Source: Solea solea (Eukaryota; Chordata; Actinopteri; Pleuronectiformes; Soleidae). From it: 64,000 nucleotides of DNA. Positions 1 to 13,059 of this stretch are shown in pieces. Location of the stretch: assembly GCF_958295425.1 (NCBI RefSeq), contig NC_081149.1, positions 6,477,194-6,541,193 on the forward strand, in the 5' to 3' direction. The notes under the pieces are model-generated. The model did not search any database. It worked only from the letters and a program-made list of their open reading frames with translations, and had not been told where the DNA came from. A program made the position numbers and the translations under genes. Position 1 is the stretch's first letter. Every line of letters begins with the position of its first letter.

Positions 1-110
1 TTAAACTAATCTGCATGTTTTTGGACTGTGGGAGGAAGTTACCCTGGAATACCAGGAGAGAACCCATGCACACACGGGGAGAAACATATTCGAATCAGTG
101 ACCCTCTTGC
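1..110 (+). repeat. L2-like LINE 3' fragment, truncated by window start
   Basis: The phrases tgcatgtttttggactgtgg, gagaacccatgcacacacgg and ggggagaaacat are the well-known inner part of fish L2-type 3' ends, diverged by several changes. The copy begins outside the window. Confidence 0.7.
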
Positions 111-1179
111 TGCTGAGTAAAACTTTTAGGACAACTTTTACTAAAAAAAAAAACCCTTCATTTACTTCCTGATTGGTGCTTTTGGTGTCCATACAGAATC
201 ACTTACAGTTTTATCTCATAAAATAAACCTCTGCCCTTTCACCGCTGCTGTTTCTCAACAGTAGCAGTTTTTCCAGGGAGTGTTAGTTAGGACTTCTGCT
301 ATACTGAGCTGAAAATGCTCGCGTGGATGCAGAAAGTTTCTTGCCTCAGTGGTTTGCTCACACTATAAAGGTAAAATACAAAAACAGGCCCTAAATTCAC
401 CTGTTGCTTTGCTTCACTTGTGTTCCCTCAGTCAAAGCACAGCGATGACGGCAGTTTATACGCGAGATGCCAAGCCTGATTTCCTCCCGACACAGAGAAG
501 TTGTTCTGGAGTGTTACTGAGAATGTTATAGCGGAATTCAATTCTAATTATTAGATGTAAATCTTGTCCTGTCAGACTGTGATGTGTTGCTGTACATGCA
601 GTAACCCTGGGTCTTAAGGTGTGCTTATGGACCGAGTTTCTCACACTCCAGTGAGCATGTTGAGACTCGGAGTCCCCGGGGGATCCCAGATGTGGTCCAC
701 ACACTCTGCTCTGCACTAACCCCTAATTACACTATTGGCTTCGTCATGGGACGTAATTACTGGGAATCGCTCTGTGATTCAAACTGATGGATGACAATTG
801 ATTTATTTCCCGCTCCTCGTCGTCTCTGTGGCACATACATGAACTCAGAATAACACTGAACGTAACGAAAAAGTGCAGTCGGCACTCGTGCATCCACACT
901 ACTGTGTTTTCACTTGAAAACACACTGTAAATCACACGAACAGCACGGTACACTGCGCATGCGTGTGCTGGTGTGAAGAGGAAACTGATTTACTCCCCCT
1001 ACATTTGTTTGGTTAGTTTTAGAAAGTACTACTAGCAAGAAATAACACTGGTGAAAAGTAAAAGTAGGGATTAAGTAGGGGAAACTGCAGAAATGGAATA
1101 TACTACCCATAATTATGTTTCTGTGAGTGTATAATCTATTTGAAATAAAAATGGTTTGGTGTTTGTAGGCTTAGATTAG

Positions 1180-1245
1180 GCCTTTCAAACACAGGAGCGT
1201 CTGCAGCTCGTTGACGGACCACTGTGTATTTGGAGTTGAGTCAAG
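1180..1245 (-). repeat. Fragment of the Myb/SANT-bearing repeat
   Basis: On the minus strand this reads NTQWSVNELQTLLCL, nearly the same as the WSVDEVQTLLCL segment at about 10876-10911 on the plus strand. Only this short core is preserved, and the flanks look unrelated. Confidence 0.55.
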
Positions 1246-4200
1246 TCGTACTAGAACTGTAAAATGGAAGAGCGCTATAATAAAGAGAGTACTTTGTTTG
1301 AAACTTCTGTTTTCGGGGCTGGAGAAAACAGAGATATAATGCGGCAGGTATATCATCAATACATCCATTTCTGGATGTAACCTCAGTCCATGTCTTGTTG
1401 AAAATATGGCGCACAGACTCCTTCCTGCTCAGGCTTGGGAAGTTGATTCCACATATATGAGAAAGGCCATCTTGGGGGTCTCCTTGACCCACACTCCCAT
1501 GGAAGCGGTGTTTCCACAGCTTGTTCCAATTCCCCCGTCTCTCCGAGCTCCTGGAGGACAAACAGGGAGGAGGAAACAACACCGAATCCCCACAATACGA
1601 GCAGCCTCGGGGGCACAAGGAGGAAGCGGGTCAATGCAATCACAGTAGGCTTGAGGCGGAGGAGGGAGAGGGGGTCGCAAACAACGGAAATGCATGGGCA
1701 GCCCACACCCACGCTCATATACTGGGGAATTTCTCTCTCCTTCACATGGGGTCTGCTCGTTCCGTGGTTTTACGCAAACTGGCCTTCAGTTGCAGGATGT
1801 TTGAAGTCCCTCTGAAAACCTAAATCCTCTGTGAAGAGCTCATTCCTCAGAGGACGCCGGTCCTACCCTCAACTTTAACGTTTCCATGTGTAACACCGGT
1901 TGCAGTGACAGTGATCTAGATAAGGCAGTGGGGGGGAATTTAACCAACTTTGAAGAAAAACGGAAAGAAAAAAAACACAGGGCTGAATTTAGGGATTTGC
2001 CACTATTTCCCTTTTACGACACAAAACCACATTACTCGACACCACCTCATCTGTGGCTGCCAAAATCAAGGCTCTAAATGAATGACTGTGTGGTTCTGTT
2101 TAAATAATGATCACATCTGAAGCTCAGCAAGGAGACATCAAAGGAAAAGTGCACCGTGGCAAGTCCTCAGGAATCCTTTTTTCGTTTACTTGAAAGTCAG
2201 AAAGTCAGAAAGTCCCTCCTGTGACAACAGTGAAGGGGCCCGAGTGACTAATGCCTGGATTTCCGCGCAAAAATACATTCCCCATCATGTCATGTCTTGG
2301 ATAAAGGAGCGCTGAGTGATACTGAATGATGAGGGATGAAATGTGGAAGGCCTGCTGTTCACAATTCGCATATAACCCCAAATGACTTTCCTTGACTCAT
2401 TTAGAAAGAATTAAAAGAGTGGATTTCAGAGTCTGCGGAGGACACAGGAATGAACCTTGACTGAGCTGAGTGAAACTCTCAAACAGGTGGAGGTTTCACG
2501 GTCACACACAAAGTTATTCGGATGTTTGGTCTTTTCTCCACACGTGCGGCTCACGCAGGATCTCCGCCGCCGCTGCTTTTTAACAAGGCCGAAACGTGTC
2601 TCATGTCTCTGTCCTGATGGGGGCCGCGGCCTCAGCGCTGGCATGTTCAAAGCAACAAGAACTCCTAAAGTGACAGGCAAACAATCCTCCTGATGATAGA
2701 AACACATGCTCTGTGTGAGCCAGTGATCCGGCTGTGCGGCTCGGAGAGTGACTCAGACTGGCATTCTGACATTTTCCACCATCCGGTCACGTCTGGCTCG
2801 CTACGTCCTCTGACTTTCTCTTTCTCTTTAAGTCACGCTAATACTGGTATAATATTTTATGTGATAAGAAAATGCCAAATCATGAAGGTGCACTGTTTCT
2901 TATAATATTGATTGGAAATGCTGAGTCAGCATGTCCAAACTACTACTCCCTTTACAAGCTTTCACTGACTTTTTGGTTGCGATCTCCTACATTCTTCAGC
3001 CAATTTCAACAATTCAACTTTTTCTGCTACTTGAATAAAATAAAATGAAATGAGCCACTTCCCCCCCAATTGAAAATGAATGGAACCCTAATCTGCCTTT
3101 GATCTGGACTATGGAAGGAATTAGCAACTACTGAAGTTAGCAACCAAAGAACAGGGGAACAATAGATGGAAGTGCTCAGCATTCCCGCACAAATCCTTTA
3201 GTTCAGTGGTTCTCAAACGATCTATACGTAAGTACCACCTGAGAAAATATTGGTAGTTACATTGAAGTAACACCGCTTAGGTGAGTTGTAAGCCTCTATT
3301 GTATCTGTTCAGATTTTTATTATTAGTGTCGGGAGCACAAACTAAAAGTATTCCTTTTTTTTTTTTTTTTTTTATTCTTCCACACAAATATTGCTGCATT
3401 TCCAACATCTTTCAGAAATCCCTGACAAATCACACGTCCAAACATGTGGTTTGAGGCTCAAACAATCCCAAAAAAAGCCAAACATTTCCCATAGAAAACA
3501 AATTAGCACTAACGATCAAATGTCCTTCTCATTTTTCTTTCCATAAGCCCCATCCCGCAAGTCTTTCAGATCTAGTTTTTGCTATGTTTATAGATTTTTT
3601 TTTGTGAATTGTGAACTGTATATTGATCCATATCAAAGCAAACTCTTTTATTTTGAAATTCAGGTAGCAATATCATCAAGAATATCATCAACCGCCAATT
3701 TCCCTTAAGGTTATATCGTTCCACGCTGACTCCTGATGACCCAGGTGTGTCACAGTTGGGTGTTTGAGTAAATGAGCTCCGTGAGTCTCAGCTCTCCTGG
3801 TTCACATGCGGACAGCAGGCTGTGTGTGTTTGTTTGTGCTGCTGGGTGAGGGGACTCTGTGTGGGAAAAGCTGCTTTTCAGGCTCGGGGATCGATGCGGG
3901 AAAGATAAGAGCGTGCAGTGGCCTTGGTTGAGCATGCATGGGAATCATTTTCTTGTGTGAAAACTCCACAATATGGGCAGTGGCAAAGTCACCCTGAGAA
4001 ATGCTTTCTTTGATTTAAAAAAAAAAAAAACACAAAAACACCACAATATAGCTAAAAAGTTTAAATATTTCTCATTATGCAGACACGCAGAGAAGAAAGC
4101 AACACCGTGAGTCTGTGTGACATACAGAGATTTATCAGCTGCTAAATTCTTCTCCAAAACAACAGATGTGGACAGCAGAGGTCCAAAAACTGCCATAAAA

Positions 4201-4989
4201 CTACTACAAACAACTCGTGTGGTGTAATCACGATTCTTGAGTAACCAAACAATTGTGTTGTGGTTCCAAATGTGATGCAAGGCCAATATCTACAACTCAG
4301 ATGTTCCCATTCTTACAACACTCTCTCGTGGAGGAGGCTCAGTGTTCTCGTCAGCGCCGTCATCCACGTTTTATGCAACTTTCCCCTGATAATTTACTGT
4401 AGAAAAAGTGGTCACCCTTTTCTTTTTTGCACAGTGACATTTCTTTTCCATCTTTCTTCTGGCTTGACAGATTTTTAATTCACCATGAGAATCCTGGAAT
4501 ATTTGGGCTCTTTCAGTGACATCAGTGGAATTGCTTCGTGTGGGAATCATGGCCAGAGACAGGAGAATGGCGCAGGGCAGGGGGTGTTGCAGCAGTGTGC
4601 GTGCAAAGCCTCGCGCTGTCATCAGCTGATAATGTTCATTGACAGCAACAAACACTGTTACATTTCATCACTGACAGGAGAGTGAAATAACACCCCTGTT
4701 GGAAACTTGAGGTCGCCCAATTAATCACTTTAGCCGATTAATCTGCTCCAACAGTACACTTTACGACGTATTGGTATCAGTGGACCCTAGCATTGTTAGG
4801 TTGCCTCAGCTCAGCACACATTCTGGATATATCGGCTCATTTAAGGGGCCATTTTTTCTATAGATGGGTCCACAGCATGTCAAGCTCAGAGGAGCAGCTA
4901 CAAGATGCATTCAGGGAATCTTGTAAATGTCATCGCAAACACACGCGCAGACCTCCAACCAAAATGCTTTTCATGTAAACATTTGCATA

Positions 4990-5100
4990 GATGAGGAAAT
5001 GATGTAGAGAAGAACAGAAACTGTGAGGCTGCAGTACCACAGATAAACAAGGGAGGAGACAGAGAGCAGGACTGTAGCTACAGTATGTCGCTACAGTCCT
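4990..5100 (+). repeat. Dispersed repeat A, copy 1
   Basis: The blocks gaggctgcagtaccacag, ggagacagagagcaggactg and tagcta are shared in order with 48599-48696. At its end aggactgtagc (5069-5079) and gctacagtcct (5090-5100) form a perfect 11-bp inverted repeat. Confidence 0.6.
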
Positions 5101-5631
5101 GTATAAAATGTTTCATATATTTTTCATGAATGCAATCACTGACAAAGCACTGTATCTTTTTAATATGGTCAGGAATAATGTTACTGCAACTTTCGTGGAA
5201 AATTGTGACATGGATATTTTTCATTTTGTTTTTTTTGGCTGACCTCTCAACTCGGCCCACTGCCACTAATACTGATACTGTTTGTTGGATGTGGGGCCCC
5301 TGAGCCCCCACCAGTCCAGGAGTCTCCTGAAACTCCCTTTAGCAGTAAAAGACATGACAAAATGTCTGAAAACCTAGGTTATACAGAGTTTGTGGTGAAC
5401 ATGTGATGAACACAGTGTGAGACTCTCTGGGCAACAACATCAGGACAATGTCCAGAACACCTAGGTGAGCATGTAGGAGGCATGATGCCCATTTGCTAGT
5501 AGTTCATAGTAGTTTCATAGTAGTCATAACTTCTCCTGCTGTATTCTGATATGGCCTCAGATAGATATCATCTCCCAAATTAGGTAAGGGAGCCAGAAGG
5601 AGAAGGGTAGTGGCTGGAATTGTTCTTCTAT

Positions 5632-5712
5632 GTGTCGGCCCTGTGATGGACTGGCGACCTGGTCGAGAAGTATCCCACCTTTCACCCTGAGTCAGCTGGG
5701 ATTGGCTCCAGG
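5632..5712 (-). repeat. L2-like LINE 3' fragment, reverse orientation
   Basis: The reverse complement reads tggagccaatcccagctgac followed by a gaaaggtgggatac block and the ggtcgccagtccatcacagg block. These are the same ordered pieces as in the longer copy at 26985-27345. Confidence 0.7.
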
Positions 5713-6712
5713 GAAGTTCCAGGAAATGTCCAGAGCGACTTATGTAGACATTTTGCGTTCAGATACAGCACATCTGGACAATATCAGGAAAAAACGTATG
5801 GACTTCGGAGCATGTCTGAGAAAGGCTTTATGGGAAAGGCTCAGCTAATGAAGCTCCCACTCTAATCACTTAACCTTGCTCTTGAGTCATAACTTCAGGC
5901 ATAAATCTTTGGTATTGTACATGTGTCAGCCCCAAGTGCTGATGCTTCATTGGGAAACCAACGGTAGATGTAAGGATAAAATCACGACCTGTCCATACAT
6001 GCGTTTCCATGCAAATCTTCCACTCTCACTTGTCAAGCTGATCCCTATCTCTCCCTTTTCATACCCGCTCTGCTCAAAAAAAAAAACGCCAACACTTTTT
6101 TATTGCAGCCTCTGCCCCGCTGCTGTCATGTTGTTATGAGATTTACATCTGGGAGCCTTGACTGTACGAATCTCAGATATCATCCCCGCATGCAGAGTGA
6201 CGGCTGCTGAAAAATGTTTCTGGGAACTCGACTGTTCCCTTCTATCAGCATCACACAGTAATGAAGGCCTTCTCGCTCTGTCCGAGAGCAAATATATATC
6301 ACCTTTAACAGGCACACATTCCAGCGCGAGCACCATGGGAAAACACAAACTGGGAGCAAGGACATTGTTTCCAGAGTGAGTGTAAGGACAAGAAAGAAAG
6401 AAAGAACAAGAAAGGCAGGGGCTTGGTGGAGGGAGTGGAGTGAAAAAAGAAAAATGAGATTGTTAAACACCACAGGCCAAAACTGAAGAAAGGTCAGGCA
6501 TGAGAGAAAGAAAATCTTTTCTGAAGGCAGTTTTAAACCAGTACAGATACAAACTGAGGGCCTTAAAGGCATCATAAAGACAGAATATGAACAGTGAGTG
6601 TGTCAGCCTCTCTCCAGGTCCTTTGTGATGGCTGAAACGACCCTGTGTGTGGTCTGAGTGGTTCCCGTCTTTCGAGGAGTTGAGCAGATCTCTGAGACAC
6701 TTCAAGCTGCAG

Positions 6713-6713
<1 letters not shown>

Positions 6714-6751
<38 letters not shown>

Positions 6752-6969
6752 AAGAAACAAACACACACACACACAGCCACTGATGAGCGCGGAGCAAAGA
6801 GGGAGAGGTCCAGTAAACAGGGCCCCGTTTGATCCAGCCGCAGCTCAGCAGCCTGCCAAGTTCCCTTTTGTCTTAGAGAAGACACCACAGCCGTCACACA
6901 GACTGCTGTCTACCCACTGCTCTCAGCTGCGGCAAGCCGTCATTCACACAGTCACAGAGAGACAGAGAC

Positions 6970-7008
<39 letters not shown>
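6714..7008 (+). repeat. (CA)n and (GA)n microsatellites
   Basis: CA repeats with interruptions occupy 6714-6777, and a GA run occupies about 6954-7008. The 180 bases between them are unique sequence. Confidence 0.9.
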
Positions 7009-7010
<2 letters not shown>

Positions 7011-10000
7011 AAGGCCCCGTCCACACACGACTCCATTTTCATCATCAACATCAAATATTCCCAACCACACAGCTGCAGTGTCCAAAGATGATTAAAAATG
7101 CAACATATGGAGATCTTTGAAAATGATGGCCCCATATTCCCCTCCTGATTGGTCGTTACCAGTCACAAGTTGACAATTAACTGTGGACCAAATACTCACA
7201 TCGGCTGGGGGATAAAACTTTTCACCATTGTTTATTATAAGTATTTTCTTAAACTAAAGCTACATCCATTTTTGTAAATGAGTGAATGTATACACCAGAG
7301 CTTTATTCTCTACGTCTGGATGTAGCCAAAAAAGTGCCACGAAGAGAAATGAAACGTGCATTACTTCACTGCAGCAGCTGCCGGAGTCTGTTGTGCAACA
7401 TGCAGGTGATGGGGTGGCAATTTTAATTTTTTTTTTAGCACTGTAACTGATTCAGTGCACTACTGCTGGGGAGACGCCAGGGGGGCCGAGGTTTGCAAAT
7501 CCTTGCGAAACGCACAAAGGGAGCACGCCAAATCCAGTAAATTTGATATTGGAGATAAGTGGAACCAGAATATTTGAGCTATTGTTCTTTTACACAGAGA
7601 TCCCCCCTCCAAAGACTGAACATGAGAACCAAACAATGGAATCCCATTTTTTTCATCTGCAGAGGGATGCAAGTCATAAAAGAAACAGACATATTTTCAA
7701 CAATTCTCGTAACAGAGAAATTAAAACAGTGCCTAAAGGACTGCTGTTTAAATTCTTCTTCCTGTTTTCGTTATTACTAACAGACTGAAATCAGGGTCTA
7801 ATTCCAGTCTGCTTCTAGTGCTTCTAACATCCAGCTATTCCTATAATCAGGCAAAATAATTCACCTGACCTGACCTTAATGCAGACACTCAACAACTGTC
7901 CGCATCCTCTTCAGACTCAGAAAGCCAAACTTCCATATTATATAATGAAAGGAGGGATTTAGGGTTGAAAAAGTTGACTGTTGTTCAGTAAAGTTGATTT
8001 TTTTGGCCCTTGGTCCAGCAGAGGTTGGAGAGGCTCCAACTGAGCGTCAGAGATGTGCTTCTCCTAATGAAATACCAGTTTGTTGTGTCAATCTTTCATA
8101 AGTCGCTTTTTGTGTTGTGCTGGATCCCCTGTGTTCCTCTTTGGACAGGAGGAAACTCTAAACTGAGCCCTGGATCAGGTGCAACCAGCGTGCCCATTTC
8201 CCACAGTCGAGGCCCAGACAGCAACAGCCAGATATCTGACACTAATCGCCCATTAAAAGTATAATGCCGCAGAGAGAGCGACGGTGACAGCTGCTGCGAC
8301 TGCGTCCAACTGAGGGATTCTAGGAACACAGACAAAACCTCTCCAGCAGAATGGGCAACTGTACTTTGTTCTTTTTTTCTCCCCCCCCCCTCATTTGCAA
8401 AGCTGTGGTGCTGCTTTGCTGTTTAGTGCCAGAGTTTGAGTGAGTTAGACTGTTGGGCAAGTGCAAGTGATGACACTGAAGGGAGGATATGAGACAATAG
8501 GAATTTCTCCATGTAGTAAATCAATTTGAGAGGGGATCCAAAAAAGCTGAGGCAGGAAAAGAGAGCATGAACGTGTCCTCATTCCATTGTCGGTTTCCTT
8601 CTGAATTTGAAATTGTTTTGTCCCATCGTCTTCCTCTGTCCTTTGGCCCTCTTAAACCCAGATGTTCTGGCCTGTGCTTTGGTCACAGATCGGCGTTTGG
8701 TTTAACAGCATGCCACTCCACTGGCGTTTGCGAGAGAGGATCAGCATTAATCCAAAGAGAGCGTTTTCACTGCAGTTTTTAATGCAGCACCTGTCAGGGG
8801 GCTCAGCTCGGGCCCCTGGTTCTGCAGGACCCTTGCCAGTGCAGCTGCCAGCTGTGGGTCCGGTCTGGACCTCGGCCAGGAACACCAGCCAGAACCCACT
8901 CTGTCTCCTCCCACTGGCCTCTGATCTGACACCGCACACAACAATGAACCTCCTCTGTGGAGGCCCTGACCTCAGCAGGCCTATAATCTAATGATATGGA
9001 ATGGATATGTCTTCAGTGACGCAGAGGGTCCTGGAATGAAACTCGGTTTCAAAACAGTCAGAGCTGTGCTGTAAGACTGTTGTTGTGCAACAGGCAAATA
9101 TGCACTTTATTAGGTACACATGACACTCATAAAGTAGCAGGGGCGGCACCCCGTGTGGTCTGCTGGTGCAGGTCATCTGCTTCAAGGTTTGACGAGTTGT
9201 GCGTCCATTCTTCTTGGGCTGTAGTCACTGGATATCAGTGGTTACTGTTGCTGTTTCTATCATCTCAAACCAGTCTGGCCATTCTCCTGAGACCTGTGGC
9301 ATTAACAGAGTATTTCCTCCCAGAGAACTGGGTTAGAGTTCTGGATATTTTCTCTTTTTTGGACCATTTTCTGTAAACCCCAGAGATGGCTGTGGTTGAA
9401 AATCTCAGTAGATTATGACATCTGGCAATTTGGCACCAACAATTAGGACATTCAAAGTCACTTAAATCATCAATTTTAATGCTTGGTTTGAACTTCAGTA
9501 GGTCTTGACCATGTCTACCGTTTCATTAAAGTCCCTGCAAAGATATTCTCCTCTTCACACATTGTCACATTGTATTTGTTTAGTGGCTGAGAAAAATGTG
9601 GATTATGGAGCCTGGAAATAGATATTTTTAGGATTTTTACAGGGACTTTAAAACCTCCCTTTATCTCTATATGCTGAATATACGGCGGAAGAAGGCAGAG
9701 ACACAAGAAAAAAAAGGTCAAAATACAAATAATAACAAAATAAATCTTAAATGTGATATGATCTCCAGGGACTGAACGTTTCAGACAGTCAGTCTGAATC
9801 ACAATTTGTAAACATCTCAGGTTACACACGAGGGGAAACCTGTCTTTCTGCCTCGTTGAATGGAAAAACCATCTCTTCATCAGACCACTGCTCCCCTGAG
9901 ATAAGCAATATTAAAGCAGCTAATGTGACCAGAGGGCCTCGGGCTGCCCTCGCGGGCCTAACTGTTTGTGAACGTCCATTTATAACCACACTGGTCCAAA

Positions 10001-10664
10001 TAAGCAGAGGAAGCGGGAGCCGCACTTTCCCACAGTTCTGCAGGAGGCCGACACCACTTCCCCCTTTATAGTCCATGACTGCATGGAAACTGCACTCCCA
10101 CTAAGAGCTCACAGAATGGGTGGACTGGTGGACCGTGGCAGCCCAGATAACACAGCCTGACCAGCGCTGAATCTGATTAGCCGAGTTGAAACCAACCATG
10201 CACACTGATAGTGGCGGTGCCGGTCATGGAAAGACTCAGAGCATCAGCCTGAAAAGTTTGATTCCTGCCACACAAGAAACGCGCAAACACGTAATGTTTT
10301 TTTTTTTTTTTTTAATGTGTCTGTTCTCGGGCTTCACACTGGGAATCGGTTTGGGGTTAGAAATACTAATAATAGTGGATGATATAATCTTAAAAAACAC
10401 ACCAATGCACCAACTTTTAAACTGTTTAAACTGAAATTCACGAGACTAAAAAGCAAATAAATAAGCAACATAAATTTAACATAAAATGTTTATTTTATTT
10501 ATACACTTTATACACACACTACAAACATACTTATGGATAGTGTGTTCAAATAAACTCACCTGTTACACACAGACTCTTAACTGTTCAGTTTTGTCATACA
10601 TAGTAAATAATGTTCTAGCATTTGTCGACTCAACTCGAGTCGACTCATTTCTTTTTGCTTTTCC

Positions 10665-10962
10665 ATCAGTGACAGTACCTGGTGCTTTATTTTTGGTACC
10701 CGCTCTGGCGAGGTTCCAAGTGAGCCGATACGAAAATGTGACGTCAACAGACTGCCGGCCACTGATTGGTTGGAGAGTGTCGTCGCTGTCGAGTCATGAG
10801 CACGACGTCTGACACAAGACTCAAACCTGACATTTTCTAAAAAGCCGCCAAGAGAGTTACAGCAAAAAATACACCGTGGTCCGTCGACGAGGTGCAGACG
10901 TTGCTGTGTTTGGTGGCTGAGGAGAGGATCCAGACAGAGATCCTGGACATTATGTATTAACC
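10665..10962 (+). mobile_element. 5' part of a DNA transposon carrying a Myb/SANT-like reading frame
   Basis: The segment starts near a GTACC-rich end (gacagtacctggtgc, ggtacc) and contains short palindromic TCGA motifs. It ends in a frame reading WSVDEVQTLLCLVAEERIQT, which resembles the start of a Myb/SANT-like DNA-binding domain of the kind found in Harbinger-class elements. The frame stops after EILDIMY at a TTAA (10957-10960). Related fragments lie at about 1180-1240, 27680-27790 and 63620-63670, all in the opposite orientation. The family name is not known to me. Confidence 0.55.
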
Positions 10963-10969
10963 TCTTCTT

Positions 10970-12110
10970 CCTTGACCCTCTTTTTGGGGTTCCTGCTCGA
11001 AAATGACGTGCCACTGTCGCGTCACTGCCATAGTAACGCGGCATGCAGGTGAGTTTGGGCTTCGATGCTGATGAAAAACGTAGCATATCAGCAGCAAGGG
11101 TCTCCCTGACGTGAGTGAGTGTAGGGCTTCACATTGGGATCAGGCCTGATCTTAAACAGCTGCTTGTGCAGAAGGAAACTGTTCACATGGTTTTGTGATG
11201 GACGCTGAAGTATCCAATAATAGCATCGGACAGATTTCTTATTGTATTCCATCACAGCATCAGGAACAGGCACTGCACCAGTGCACACCAGCGTCCTTTA
11301 CCTTGCGCTGCACAGTCTTTCCACTGAAGGCTTCATGCACTGTTGAACACAATGTCACCTCACGAGTGTCCACCCATTTCACCAACAGCAAGCAGTCTTT
11401 CCTAATCCAGCGGATATCTCCCCTCTCAGGCTTTTTTAGGAAAGCTGTTGTTCGTGTGTGGGAAACCAACAAGGTTTTACGAATGGTACCCAACACGTTT
11501 CATGTGGAGAGCTCTGAAGAGGGCAAAATGGCAGAAGATCAACTACAGATGTATAGCTCAGACTGTGAATTGATCCGAGCTGACTTTTATCACTCTTCCC
11601 CGTGTACACAGAAAAATTCCAGGTGTAGAATCAGCAAGTACGAACAGTTTGTAGCCCCACTTTGTGGCTTTTGGCTTACTAATCCCAGCCTTGGATGCTA
11701 CCGTCCTTTCATTGATGCAAATGTTTGGTATGGCTTTGCAGGCTGTCATAATGTCTGTGTGCAAGGGGCTTGATCTTGAAGAGCCGATCGTAGCCTGCAG
11801 TGCTCTTTTTGTTATCGTCGTCCTCGTCATCTTTTGGGTTGCTGAGGTGCCACGACCACAAGTGTGTGGCGTCAGCCGTCCGCAAAACTGTGAGGACCCA
11901 CGCCGATGTAGAGTCGAGTCGAACCGCGTGGTGCTTGAAATGCATAATGGAAATGAAGACCGAGACCAACCCGACTACCACCGTGTCCCTAAATGTGCAA
12001 CACGGCACATCAAAATCACAATATGTCAACATCGGGTCTTAAATTTCCTTCAAAGTTGTTCAGTGACGATTTCAGCCAACTGCGCTTTGAAGTCACGTCC
12101 ACGTTCTCCT
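10970..12110 (-). pseudogene. Decayed piggyBac-type transposase (PGBD-like)
   Basis: Read on the minus strand, blocks typical of piggyBac transposases occur in the right order but in shifting frames. They are LSNPKDDEDDDNKK followed by AGYDRLFKIKPL (about 11709-11840), INERTVASKAG then KPKATKWGYKLFVLADS (about 11600-11700), RGDIRWIRKDCLLLVKWVDT and STVHEAFSGKTVQRKVKD (about 11275-11430), and VPVPDAVMEYNK with VNSFLLHKQLF (about 11140-11280). The family motif IDER, which bears a catalytic Asp, reads INER here, and the GGVD motif expected after EYNK is missing. The copy therefore cannot be active. Frameshifts fit old age. Its exact ends and terminal repeats were not resolved. Confidence 0.8.
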
Positions 12111-12252
12111 CCAGGTAACCAAATCTGCTCACCACCTGCTGCCACCCGCTCATGCCCACGTTCGCTCTCTACTACAAAGCCTGTGTGACGTTCCACATCA
12201 GTCCAACTCACGCTCCCTCCTCACTCATCTGTATTCCTGTCCCTTTGAACCC

Positions 12253-12283
<31 letters not shown>

Positions 12284-13059
12284 ACACACTCTTCTACTCT
12301 GCGCTTTTCCTTTTCCCTGCAGCATGTCCATTTTGTGGGTATCTTATTCCTAATGCTGAAGCTTTAGGTCTGTAGCTGCACTGTGACATCACTCAGTGTT
12401 TTTTTTTTTTTTTAAACCTCTGTCGACAAACACTGTGGAGGTCGTGACCCCTGTGTGTGTGTGACTGACAGGAAGGAACGGGCTCCTTTTAAGAGGATTT
12501 ACTGTGAATTAGCACGCCAATTTAATGCTGCGTTTTTCACCGCGCTCTGCTCCAGCGCGAGCAGACTGCTGCGGCCCCCGTACAGATGGACAGATTGCAT
12601 TTCAGCCACATTAATTAACAAAAAAAAAACATGCTCGCAACAGATGCATTGCAGGGACATCACTGGGTAATCGTCACATCTGTCTACTGTGTCCTTTTTT
12701 TTGGACGTTTTACGATTTTTCAGAACGCCGTACGTTCATCTCTCTGCATCACGAGTCACATGACGCTGGCAACTGTTTCCAAATGAGTCTTTCACCGACT
12801 GCAATCATTCACATGTACGTCAAAGGCAGTTTGGTCTGTCTGCATCTGATGTGACCTTCGAGGAACAATAGACGAGACAGTTTATTGAAGAAAACAGTCT
12901 GCTCTCCCAGGAAATGACAAAACATTGCTATTTTAATGTTCTTCATGGGAAATGTTTGTGCAAGATTAAATTCTTTTATACGGTGTTTTGACACGTGTTT
13001 CATAAATGTCATGTCAACATCTCAGAACTAGTATTTGAAGCAAAACTCTCGAGTGGAGG

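Larger units (their letters stand above)
111..10664. other. Gene-free stretch downstream of rdh8
   Basis: I checked both strands for spliced or single-exon coding sequence and support none. It holds the small repeats listed separately, a poly-T tract at about 3354-3373, an hAT-like half end (cagtggttctcaaac, about 3206), and the CA/GA arrays near 6714-7008. Open frames here are short and of chance composition. Confidence 0.6.

Noticed and set aside
8010..8264. Possible exon ending GPDSNSQISDTNRPLKV
   Set aside because: Looks protein-like over 30 residues but has no family match and no convincing acceptor and donor pair.
11195..11773. 192-codon plus-strand frame
   Set aside because: It is the antisense shadow of the piggyBac-type transposase on the minus strand.
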